In this document: in pieces, positions 55,439 to 63,034 of the stretch
Position numbering within the stretch: position 1 is the stretch's first letter
Layout of the letters: each line of letters starts with the position of its first letter
Assembly (NCBI RefSeq): GCF_000428065.1
Contig: NZ_ATZF01000004.1
Location: 74,112-138,111 of the forward strand
Direction: 5' to 3'
Length of the DNA: 64,000 nt
Origin: Shimazuella kribbensis DSM 45090
GTDB lineage: Bacteria; Bacillota; Bacilli; Thermoactinomycetales; Thermoactinomycetaceae
The notes under the pieces: generated by a model
Told to the model about the DNA's origin: nothing
The model's input: only the letters and a program-made list of their open reading frames with translations
Databases searched by the model: none
Position numbers and translations under genes: made by a program

Positions 55439-56185
55439 ATGAAACATTACATTCATGACACAGCCCAACTCGGTAATAACGTCACGATTGGTTACTTCTC
55501 TGTAATCGAAGAAGGAGCTGTTATCGGTGACAATGTTACGATCGGTAACAATGTTACGATTCATGCTGATACCATTATTGGTTCACATGTTTTTATTTCC
55601 GATAATTGTGTTGTAGGACGTTGGCCAAGACCAGCCAAGGCGTCTACTGTAAAAGTAGATACTAGTTTACCTGCCCTAGAATTAGGAGAAGGAACCACAT
55701 TAGGTGCCAATACTGTTCTTTATCGAGGGAGCAAACTGGGAAAAGAAGTAATGGTCGGAGACCAAGCATCCATCCGCGAGAAAGTAACCATTGGCGATTC
55801 GGTAGTGGTTGGACGTGGAGTAGCCGTAGAAAATCAAGTAGAGATAGGGTCTTATACCAAGATTCAGACGAACGCCTATATAACTGCTTATACCACTATT
55901 GAAGAGCGTGTATTTATCGCACCAACTGTCACCACGACAAACGATAACTTTATGGGAAGGACCAAAGAACGATTCAAATTGGTACGCGGTCCGGTTATTA
56001 AAAAAGGTGCAAGAGTTGGTGGTGCTTCAATCTTGTTACCTGGTGTGACTGTTGCAGAAGAAAGCTTTATCGCAGCTGGTGCATTGGTGAACAAAGATAC
56101 CGAAGCTGCAAAAGTATATGTAGGTGTCCCTGCTCGTACCTTGCGTGATGTACCAGAAAGAGAAAAATTGGAAAACCAAGGGTAA
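55439..56185 (+). CDS. hexapeptide N-acetyltransferase (WbpD/WlbB-like)
   Basis: 248-residue left-handed beta-helix protein, with repeats such as IGDNVTIGNNVTIHADTIIG and LLPGVTVAEESFIAAGALV. In this context it should acetylate the 3-amino group, giving UDP-2,3-diacetamido-2,3-dideoxyglucuronate. Slightly longer than WbpD (about 190 residues) owing to extra N-terminal coils. A hairpin terminator follows. Confidence 0.82.
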   Translation: MKHYIHDTAQLGNNVTIGYFSVIEEGAVIGDNVTIGNNVTIHADTIIGSHVFISDNCVVGRWPRPAKASTVKVDTSLPALELGEGTTLGANTVLYRGSKLGKEVMVGDQASIREKVTIGDSVVVGRGVAVENQVEIGSYTKIQTNAYITAYTTIEERVFIAPTVTTTNDNFMGRTKERFKLVRGPVIKKGARVGGASILLPGVTVAEESFIAAGALVNKDTEAAKVYVGVPARTLRDVPEREKLENQG

Positions 56186-56196
56186 TACAAAAATAA

Positions 56197-56233
56197 GGGA
56201 ACAAGGCAAACTATTGGACTTGTTCCCATTTTT
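56197..56233 (+). terminator. internal terminator/attenuator in sugar operon
   Basis: GGGAACAAG (56197-56205) pairs with CTTGTTCCC (56219-56227), followed by a T-run, 20 bases before the epimerase ATG. Confidence 0.75.
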
Positions 56234-56252
56234 ATAGAGAGGAGAGAAGAAG

Positions 56253-57185
56253 ATGAAGGTACTTGTTACAGGTGGAGCTGGCTTCATAGGTTCCCATATT
56301 GTTGATCAGCTGCTAACTGCAGGTCATCAGGTTGTCATTATCGATAACATGTCTTCGGGCAAAGAAACCAATCTTCACCCGGAAGCTTCTTTTTATCGAA
56401 TCGATATGGAAAATCCAAGGATACATGATGTTTTTCATAAAGAAAAACCAGATGCAGTCATTCATCAAGCTGCACAAACCGTTGTACAGACTTCTGTGCG
56501 GGAGCCAATGCATGATGCGCATATGAATATTCTAGGCACGATCAATTTATTGGAAGCTGCTCGTATTTATGGTGTCAAAAAATTTATATATGCGTCTTCT
56601 GCAGCAGTATATGGGGATCCACAGTATGTGCCGATTGATGAGATACACCCAGTAGGCCCACTTTCTGGTTATGGGATTTCCAAGTATACCCCTGAGCAGT
56701 ATTTGCGTGTATATGAGCATATGTATGGGCTTCGTTACTCTATTTTACGATATGCAAATGTATACGGTATCCGACAAGATCCTCATGGTGAAGGTGGAGT
56801 TATTTCCATCTTTATTGATAAAGCAATTGAAAAATCTCCTTTTACCATCTTTGGAGATGGAGAGCAAACACGTGACTATATTTATGTAGAAGACGTAGCA
56901 AAAGCAAATATTGCAGCTTTGCAAGCTGGTGATTCAGAAGTATTTAACATTGGCACTGGGGTACATACTACGCTTAATCAACTGGTAGAGAAGTTACAGG
57001 AAATAAGTGGTCATACTTTCAAGGTCAATTATGAAAATGAAAGACTGGGTGATATTAAACATAGCTATTTCACCATAGATAAAGCAAAAAGTGCTTTAAA
57101 CTGGTCACCAACGATCAATTTAGATGAAGGTTTGCTCAAAACGTATCGATTTTACCTGGATCTATATTCTACAAAAATATTGTAA
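56253..57185 (+). CDS. NAD-dependent sugar epimerase (GalE-like SDR)
   Basis: 310 residues: GGAGFIGSHIVDQLL dinucleotide fold, SSAAVYGDP and catalytic YGISK. C4-epimerase type is likely. Behind the diacetamido-uronate genes it may turn the gluco into the galacto form, but UDP-glucose 4-epimerase is as plausible. SD GAGGAGAGAAG. Confidence 0.85.
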   Translation: MKVLVTGGAGFIGSHIVDQLLTAGHQVVIIDNMSSGKETNLHPEASFYRIDMENPRIHDVFHKEKPDAVIHQAAQTVVQTSVREPMHDAHMNILGTINLLEAARIYGVKKFIYASSAAVYGDPQYVPIDEIHPVGPLSGYGISKYTPEQYLRVYEHMYGLRYSILRYANVYGIRQDPHGEGGVISIFIDKAIEKSPFTIFGDGEQTRDYIYVEDVAKANIAALQAGDSEVFNIGTGVHTTLNQLVEKLQEISGHTFKVNYENERLGDIKHSYFTIDKAKSALNWSPTINLDEGLLKTYRFYLDLYSTKIL

Positions 57186-57196
57186 CAATTAACCTC

Positions 57197-57225
57197 TTGT
57201 ACTTTCATTACATGTATTCTATACT
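57197..57225 (+). promoter_or_regulatory. promoter of sugar transferase gene
   Basis: TTGTAC (57197-57202) and TATACT (57220-57225), 17 apart. Confidence 0.65.
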
Positions 57226-57227
57226 AG

Positions 57228-57266
57228 GTTACAGGTCATGAAATATTCCTGTAACATTAATGTTAC
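57228..57266. promoter_or_regulatory. nested palindromes downstream of promoter
   Basis: GTTACAGG (57228-57235) is inverted as CCTGTAAC (57248-57255). GTAACATTAATGTTAC (57251-57266) is itself a perfect 16-base palindrome. Shared with 51917-51934. Confidence 0.6.
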
Positions 57267-57324
57267 TTTCGTAATGAAATGAGACAAATTTGGATATATA
57301 TATAGAGGTAGGAGTGGTGAAGAG

Positions 57325-57969
57325 ATGCGTTCCAAAGTAATGGTGGGAAATCAGTCACATTTGTATTTTGGGAAAACAGGGATGAGTGGGGTTTTCTATC
57401 CTGCGATAAAGCGTTCCCTTGAGCTATTGTTTTCCCTCTTGTTGCTGATTGTCACATTGCCGGTGCTTCTCGTCACTGCGATTGCGATCAAACTTGAGTC
57501 ACCTGGTTCGGTCTTTTACAAACAAGAACGAGTTGGGAAAAACGGAAAACTATTTAATGTATGGAAATTAAGATCAATGCGTAATGACGCTGAGAAAAAT
57601 GGACCACAATGGGCTTCAAAAAATGATGCACGTGTAACTCAAGTAGGAAGTTTTATACGCAAAACGCGGATTGACGAGTTACCTCAACTGTTCAACATCT
57701 TTAGTGGACAAATGAGTCTAATTGGTCCACGTCCAGAACGTCCAATGTTTACCGAGCAATTTGACAAAGAGATCCCAGGATTTAAAAACCGTTTATTGGT
57801 AAAACCAGGCCTTACTGGTTGGGCACAAGTAAACGGTGGTTATGAAATGACCCCAGCTGAAAAGCTAGATCTGGATATGTATTACATCCAAAAACAATCT
57901 TTCAAATTGGATACAAAAATCTTCTTCCGTACCATTAAAGTAGTATTTACAGGGGACGGGGCAAGATAA
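57325..57969 (+). CDS. initiating sugar transferase (undecaprenyl-phosphate)
   Basis: 214 residues of the bacterial sugar transferase family (PglC/WcaJ C-terminal domain): one re-entrant membrane helix (about 30-55), then KQERVGKNGKLFNVWKLRSM, KTRIDELPQLFNIFSGQMSL and IGPRPERP. Moves a sugar-1-phosphate onto undecaprenyl phosphate, starting a glycan. Terminator at 57968-57997. Confidence 0.9.
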   Translation: MRSKVMVGNQSHLYFGKTGMSGVFYPAIKRSLELLFSLLLLIVTLPVLLVTAIAIKLESPGSVFYKQERVGKNGKLFNVWKLRSMRNDAEKNGPQWASKNDARVTQVGSFIRKTRIDELPQLFNIFSGQMSLIGPRPERPMFTEQFDKEIPGFKNRLLVKPGLTGWAQVNGGYEMTPAEKLDLDMYYIQKQSFKLDTKIFFRTIKVVFTGDGAR

Positions 57970-57998
57970 AAAGATGGAGCATATGCTTCATCTTTTTT
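57968..57998 (+). terminator. terminator of sugar transferase
   Basis: AAAAGATG-AGCATATGCT-CATCTTTT stem ending in T's, overlapping the stop codon. Confidence 0.85.
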
Positions 57999-58172
57999 GT
58001 ATACTAGGAACCTTTGTCGGAGACAAACCCGAATGTGCAAATTGGGGGATGTCTTTTTTTTATTTTCAAATTTGTAAAAATAATCACTGTAAGAAGATTA
58101 TTCGCTCTTATATAATTAATTCAGCCCTCATGATAATTAAGAAAAAAGGCCTATAAATGAAGGAGTTATCCA

Positions 58173-59510
58173 ATGAAAAAACACTTTTCCATGTTTCTGT
58201 TAACAATGAGCTTGTCATTGTTGATCTTGCCTGTTAGTGGCTTCGCTCAATCAAATGCAAAAATATTCCCACAGACACCGTTTGAAGATGAAATTGTTGA
58301 TTCTCCAAAAGAGAAACAATCTATGTTTAAAGGTCAAAATACAGAAGAATCCACTCCTACTGAACCGACACAAAATGGAACGGAGCCAGATATTGAAGCA
58401 GAATCCTATCTTTTAAAGGATTATGAATCAGGAATTATTTTGGCTCAAAAAAATCAAAATCATGCACGTCCTCCAGCAAGTATAACGAAAATGATGACTG
58501 CTTATGTTGTGCTAGATAAAATTAAAAACGGGGAACTTCATTGGACAGACGAGGTAATAGTGAGCAAACGAGCTGCTGATGTAAATGAGGCGCAAATTTT
58601 TTTACAGGAGAACGAGAAAATAACGATAAAAGAATTATTCACTGGATTGATGGTTCAATCTGCCAATGATGCAGCAGTAGCATTGGCAGAACATGTAGCT
58701 GGATCAGAAGAAGCATTTGTAGAGTTAATGAATCAAAAAGCCAAGAATTTAGGATTGGAAAATACTCATTTTCTCAATTGTTCAGGTCTCAATCAAGAAG
58801 ATTATCCTGATCCTCCAGATACGCAAGGTGAACATGTGATGTCAGCAGAAGATATAGTGCAGCTTGGAAACCAATTGATGGCTGTTCATCCAGAAATTTT
58901 TGACTTCACTACTATTGCTACATATACATTTCATTCTGGTACGACAAGAGAACAGAAAGTGAACAATTGGAATAGTATGTTACCTGGTCTGAAGCATGAA
59001 TATGAAGGTGTTCAAGGAATAAAAACAGGATCTACACAATTAGCAGGTTTTTGTTTTGCTGGAACAGTGAAGCGAGAACAGACACGTTTTATATCTGTGG
59101 TCATGGGAACAAAATCCAAGGACAAACGTTTTACAGAGACAAAAAAATTATATGATTATGGGTATAGTCATTTTAAACGAGTTACTTTTTTGGAGGCGGG
59201 ACAATCTGTTCCACAACATCGATCCGTTACGGTTGCAAATGCAAAAAAGAAGCGACAAACAGTGGTGATAGCAAAAAATATCCATATTCCTGTTCCTGTG
59301 CAGATTAAGAACAAGAAAGATTACAGCTATCAAGTGAAAGTTAAAAATAATTTGAAAGCTCCGTTAAAAAAGGGTACGATTGTAGGAATGGTAGAGCTTT
59401 ATTTCAAAGGTCATAAAATAGAAGGGTTTAAACCGATTCCGATTGTAACCAAGGATGCAGTCAAAGAGGCAAATTTCTTTGACCATATCTCTGATTTAAT
59501 AGCTAGTTAG
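58173..59510 (+). CDS. D-alanyl-D-alanine carboxypeptidase (DacF/PBP5 type)
   Basis: 445-residue secreted penicillin-binding protein. Signal peptide 1-25; catalytic SITK at Ser103-Lys106, SAN at Ser163-Asn165, KTG at 284-286; C-terminal beta domain (about 350-430) and an amphipathic end for membrane binding. Trims stem pentapeptides. The Pro/Glu-rich linker (about 50-75) is longer than usual. SD AAGGAG. Confidence 0.93.
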   Translation: MKKHFSMFLLTMSLSLLILPVSGFAQSNAKIFPQTPFEDEIVDSPKEKQSMFKGQNTEESTPTEPTQNGTEPDIEAESYLLKDYESGIILAQKNQNHARPPASITKMMTAYVVLDKIKNGELHWTDEVIVSKRAADVNEAQIFLQENEKITIKELFTGLMVQSANDAAVALAEHVAGSEEAFVELMNQKAKNLGLENTHFLNCSGLNQEDYPDPPDTQGEHVMSAEDIVQLGNQLMAVHPEIFDFTTIATYTFHSGTTREQKVNNWNSMLPGLKHEYEGVQGIKTGSTQLAGFCFAGTVKREQTRFISVVMGTKSKDKRFTETKKLYDYGYSHFKRVTFLEAGQSVPQHRSVTVANAKKKRQTVVIAKNIHIPVPVQIKNKKDYSYQVKVKNNLKAPLKKGTIVGMVELYFKGHKIEGFKPIPIVTKDAVKEANFFDHISDLIAS

Positions 59511-59558
59511 TGGTACAGAGCATATTTTTGTCAAAAGATTAGGGTGATTCTATAAATA

Positions 59559-59592
59559 AAACCGAGTGCGTATATGCACTTGGTTTCTTTTT
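59559..59592 (+). terminator. terminator of carboxypeptidase gene
   Basis: AAACCGAGTGC with GCACTTGGTTT (one G-T pair), then T's. Confidence 0.85.
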
Positions 59593-59690
59593 AAAAGATT
59601 TTTAAAGGCAAGATTGATATATAATAAAGGTAGCATTCCTAGAAATACTGGGAATTCCTCTGTCGGACCGTAGGTGAGAGGTTTAAGATC

Positions 59691-59984
59691 ATGAAACGCA
59701 TTCGCGTCTCAACTGCTGTATCTGTAGCTGCTCTAGCCATAGTTGTAGCTGCTGCTGCAACTCTAGCTTTTGCCTTTGTCAAGGGCTTGGAACGGCCAGA
59801 CAAGACTGGCTTGAAGTGTGGGATGGCCACACATCAGGGGCAGGACGTCGTGATGTGCAATTCACCGACTTTTACCCAGAAGTCGGTTCTGGTTCCCGAT
59901 CCTGCTAGCTGCACCAAGCAGCACAAGGTCGTTCGAATCAAGTACATCGTCTGTTCCGAGTGGAAGATGATCCCTCTCAACTAG
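59691..59984 (+). CDS. foreign-looking small exported protein
   Basis: 97 residues from ATG 59691: RIRVSTAVSVAALAIVVAAA, then AATLAFAFVKGL is a signal anchor or signal peptide. The short exported part has four Cys (LKCGMA, VMCNSP, ASCTKQ, IVCSEW), probably two disulfides. Ala codons and overall composition are GC-rich. TATAAT at 59620-59625, SD GAGAGG, and a perfect 10-bp hairpin after the stop. No family recognised. Only cassette product with a clear export signal. Confidence 0.62.
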   Translation: MKRIRVSTAVSVAALAIVVAAAATLAFAFVKGLERPDKTGLKCGMATHQGQDVVMCNSPTFTQKSVLVPDPASCTKQHKVVRIKYIVCSEWKMIPLN

Positions 59985-60002
59985 AGATGACAATCGGCAG
60001 AT

Positions 60003-60031
60003 GGTTGCAGGCCCAATATGTGCCTGCAACC
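60003..60031 (+). terminator. hairpin ending cassette gene
   Basis: GGTTGCAGGC and GCCTGCAACC pair exactly around a nine-base loop. Confidence 0.75.
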
Positions 60032-60062
60032 GTCATGCCACTGATTTTACTTATCAAATACA

Positions 60063-60095
60063 AAACCGAGTACTAGACGAGTACTCGGTTTTTCC
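60063..60095. terminator. terminator, near-copy of the one at 59559
   Basis: AAACCGAGTAC with GTACTCGGTTT, T's to the right and, on the minus strand, after the 36-residue gene at 60135-60245. Confidence 0.8.
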
Positions 60096-60134
60096 TATTG
60101 TTATCTATATGTGTCCCGAATTACTACACAGGGT

Positions 60135-60245
60135 CTAAAAAATGCTTTTTAGCGCCAAGTAGATAAGACCCCACATCGGAATACTGAGTAACACTGCATT
60201 CATAACTCCAAACCAGAAAAACTTACCTACCACTGTGTATTGCAT
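60135..60245 (-). CDS. 36-residue membrane peptide
   Basis: ATG 60245 with SD GCGGAGGTGTCTTTG encodes MQYTVVGKFFWFGVMNAVLL, then SIPMWGLIYLALKSIF. One or two short hydrophobic helices; no charged tail. The strong, well-spaced SD and the terminator at 60063-60095 support expression. Function unknown. Confidence 0.55.
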   Translation of the reverse strand: MQYTVVGKFFWFGVMNAVLLSIPMWGLIYLALKSIF

Positions 60246-60621
60246 CAAAGACACCTCCGCTTGATCTGATGTCTTTATTATATTCCAAAAGCGTCAAGTT
60301 TAAAGGAATTGGGGGGAAATGTAAATGAACTGTAATGTTGGGGTAATAACATTTAGTATTGTTACAAACTAGCAATTGTATGTTTCAGAATAATGCTATT
60401 CAATTACAAATTGGAATATCCCATTTTATAATTCATTGTTTATAGTGCAGGTTCCAAGAAGTAAATTAATAACAGGCTGAATTCAATAGTATTTTATTTC
60501 CATAAACTATATTCAATTAATATAGAATAATGTTCCATTTTAATAAAAGTTGCGTTTTTTATATCCAAATATATAATTTTATTTGTAGTATATTTAGATG
60601 TATTAGGAGGAACCATATCTG
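60246..60621. other. AT-rich intergenic region
   Basis: No gene seen. TAATGTT/AACATT and TTGTTACA words near 60335-60368 resemble the sugar-operon element but are not palindromic. Confidence 0.3.
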
Positions 60622-61176
60622 ATGAGCATAAATGTTGAGCGTATCTACTTGCGATTATTAGAAATATCTGATTCGGAAGAACAACTTCATTTAAACACAA
60701 GAAACCGGGACTTCTTTAAACATTATTTATTTACAGTTGATGACTCGTATTACACAATTGAGAAACAACGTGAAATGCTTACTGATACAAAAAAATTAGA
60801 AGAGCAGGGACAAAAATATTTATTTGGAGTTTTTCTTAAAGAATCCAACAAACTAATTGGGAATGTTATCATAACGGATGTGATACGAGGCAGTATTCAA
60901 AGCTGCAATTTGGGCTATTATTTAGATCAAACATGTAATGGAAAGGGTTATGGAACAGAAGCAGTACGTCTAGGGTTGGAGTATGTATTTTCCGATTTGA
61001 AATTACATCGAATTGAAGCGAAGGTAATGCCAAAGAATAAAGGTTCCATACGAATCTTAGAAAAATTAGATTTTCAACAAGAAGGCCTATGTCGTAAAAA
61101 TGCGTTTATTAATGGCAAATGGGAAGACCACTTCCTTTTTAGTCTCTTAGCGGAAGAATTTTATAAAAATAAATAA
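60622..61176 (+). CDS. GNAT-family acetyltransferase (RimJ/RimL-like)
   Basis: 184 residues: acetyl-CoA loop QTCNGKGYGTEAVRLGLEYV, then HRIEAKVMPKNKGSIRILEK and a C-terminal FSLLAEEFYK, as in RimJ/RimL-type enzymes that acetylate protein N-termini or small amines. SD TAGGAGGA. Stands alone; terminator AGGCT/AGCCT at 61192-61211. Confidence 0.85.
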   Translation: MSINVERIYLRLLEISDSEEQLHLNTRNRDFFKHYLFTVDDSYYTIEKQREMLTDTKKLEEQGQKYLFGVFLKESNKLIGNVIITDVIRGSIQSCNLGYYLDQTCNGKGYGTEAVRLGLEYVFSDLKLHRIEAKVMPKNKGSIRILEKLDFQQEGLCRKNAFINGKWEDHFLFSLLAEEFYKNK

Positions 61177-61191
61177 GTTATAAATAATAAG

Positions 61192-61212
61192 AGGCTAAAA
61201 GCCTGTTTTTTT
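61192..61212 (+). terminator. terminator of acetyltransferase gene
   Basis: AGGCT-AAA-AGCCT, then a T-run. Confidence 0.75.
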
Positions 61213-61300
61213 AATCGTAATTGTTTATGTGTATGATGAGGTCTTATTTCTGAATCTTTTTGGTTGTGATAGTATAAAGTTTGATATTTATATTTACATG

Positions 61301-61329
61301 TTGATATTTATATTTTTATCGTATATAAT
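61301..61329 (+). promoter_or_regulatory. promoter of met operon
   Basis: TTGATA (61301-61306) and TATAAT (61324-61329), 17 apart, just upstream of the riboswitch. Confidence 0.8.
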
Positions 61330-61350
61330 AACCTTAACTTGATATGTAGT

Positions 61351-61457
61351 TCTCTTATCCAGAGAGGTGGAGGGACAGGCCCTACGATACCTCGGCAACC
61401 ATCCGTAAAGGAAAGGTGCCAATTCCTACAGAATTTTTTGGTTCTGACAGATGAGAG
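61351..61457 (+). ncRNA. SAM-I (S-box) riboswitch
   Basis: All S-box landmarks are present: P1 strands CTCTTATC / GATGAGAG, AGAGAGGTGGAGGGA, the CGGCAACC core, AAGGTGCCAATTCC, and CTGACAGATGAGAG at the 3' side. Binding of S-adenosylmethionine should favour the downstream terminator and switch metNIQ off. Confidence 0.95.
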
Positions 61458-61477
61458 AAGGCGATATGAAATCATAT

Positions 61478-61510
61478 CCCTTTTTGCATCTGTGCAGAAA
61501 GGGTTTTTGT
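61478..61510 (+). terminator. riboswitch-controlled terminator
   Basis: CCCTTT with AAAGGG around TGCA/TGCA pairing, then TTTTTGTT. Confidence 0.85.
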
Positions 61511-61526
61511 TATTTTAGGAGGTGCT

Positions 61527-62291
61527 TTGAAATTGAGTTTGATCCAGTTGCAAAACGTCTCCAAACGATATGCTGAAGTGACAGCATTGGATCGTGTGTC
61601 TGTAGATGTACAGACAGGAGAAATGCTTGGGATTATTGGTCATAGCGGAGCAGGTAAAAGTACCTTGCTTCGAATGATAAATGGTTTGGAACAACCTACA
61701 GATGGTGAAGTTTTTATCAGAGGTAAAAATATTGCCCATCTGAGTAAGTCAGATCTACGAAAGCTTCGCAGTAAGATTGGCATGATTTTTCAACACTTTA
61801 ATTTGCTTTCTTCTCGGACAGTATATCAAAACATTGCTTTTCCTATGCAGATTGTAGGGAGAAAAAAATCCGAGATTGCTTTACGTGTGGAAGAGTTATT
61901 GGATCGTGTGGGATTAACAGACAAGCGAAATGCTTACCCATCCCAGCTCAGCGGTGGGCAAAAGCAACGAGTGGGGATTGCAAGAGCACTTGCTAACCAG
62001 CCGCAGATTGTCCTATGCGATGAGGCTACCTCTGCACTTGATCCTGCTACAACAGACTCGATTCTACAGTTGATTCAAGAAATCAATCGAGAGACAGGGA
62101 TTACATTTGTGTTTATTACTCACGAGATGTCGGTAGTGGAAAAAGTATGCAGCCATGTAGCAGTTTTAGAGGCAGGGAACATTGTAGAGACTGGAAACGT
62201 AGCAGATGTATTCTCCAATCCTCAGCACGATGTCACCCAATCTTTTTTAGGACTAAAACCTAAGAAAGGAGGGGATCGTAATGTCTCCTAG
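61527..62291 (+). CDS. metN: methionine ABC transporter ATP-binding protein, short form
   Basis: 254 residues: Walker A GHSGAGKS, signature LSGGQKQR, Walker B IVLCDEATSALD and switch FITHEM. Start TTG 61527, SD AGGAGG. Typical MetN has about 340 residues with a C-terminal methionine-binding ACT-like (NIL) domain; that domain is absent here, the protein ending after the ATPase. Overlaps metI by 11 bases. Confidence 0.92.
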   Translation: MKLSLIQLQNVSKRYAEVTALDRVSVDVQTGEMLGIIGHSGAGKSTLLRMINGLEQPTDGEVFIRGKNIAHLSKSDLRKLRSKIGMIFQHFNLLSSRTVYQNIAFPMQIVGRKKSEIALRVEELLDRVGLTDKRNAYPSQLSGGQKQRVGIARALANQPQIVLCDEATSALDPATTDSILQLIQEINRETGITFVFITHEMSVVEKVCSHVAVLEAGNIVETGNVADVFSNPQHDVTQSFLGLKPKKGGDRNVS

Positions 62292-62949
62292 CTTGGACTG
62301 GGCACTTATTTGGCAAGGAACTGGAGAAACCTTGTTGATGGTAGCTATTTCTACTTTCTTTTCTGCATTGATTGGCATACCGTTAGGCATTTTATTGGTG
62401 ATTACGGATCGAGGCCAGTTTTGGGAAATTCCTTGGCTGCAAAAGGTTTTAGGTTTTATCGTCAATACGTTTCGCGCTGTACCGTTTATTGTCCTGATCT
62501 TATTTTTATTTCCTGTTACCAAATGGATTTTGGGTACTTCACTTGGAACTACAGCAGCGACGATTCCATTGATTGCAGGCGCGGCTCCATTTTTTGCCCG
62601 TATGGTCGAAACAGCGATTCGTGAGATTGATCGAGGAGTAGTAGAAGCTGCGGAAGCGATGGGAGCAAGTCCGATTACGATTGTATTGCAGGTATTTTTG
62701 CCAGAAGCAATGCCAGCGATTGTCTCAGGTCTGACCGTTTCTTGTGTCAGTTTGATCAGTTATTCAGCGATGGCTGGAATGGTAGGTGGCGGAGGTTTGG
62801 GAGATTTGGCCCTCCGGTATGGATTCCAAATGTTTGATGAGAAGATGATGTTTGCCTGTGGCATACTACTTGTTGTATTGGTACAGATGGTTCAATGGAT
62901 TGGGGATTTTGTATCTCGTCGATTAGATAAACGAAACTTACAATCTTGA
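62281..62949 (+). CDS. metI: methionine ABC transporter permease
   Basis: 222 residues, five or so helices, with the EAA loop region VVEAAEAMGASPITIVLQVFLPEAMPAI that docks MetN. SD AAGGAGGGGATCGT. Middle gene of metNIQ. Confidence 0.94.
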   Translation: MSPSLDWALIWQGTGETLLMVAISTFFSALIGIPLGILLVITDRGQFWEIPWLQKVLGFIVNTFRAVPFIVLILFLFPVTKWILGTSLGTTAATIPLIAGAAPFFARMVETAIREIDRGVVEAAEAMGASPITIVLQVFLPEAMPAIVSGLTVSCVSLISYSAMAGMVGGGGLGDLALRYGFQMFDEKMMFACGILLVVLVQMVQWIGDFVSRRLDKRNLQS

Positions 62950-63034
62950 CACTCTACACGGATGAAGCTGTGCGATTCTTGGAATCGTAGTTTTATGACT
63001 ACTTCATTCACAAAACTATAAAGGGGTATATCCG

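Noticed and set aside
60335..60370. Third copy of the sugar-operon operator
   Set aside because: Contains related words (GTTACA, AACATT) but not the 18-base order or palindrome.
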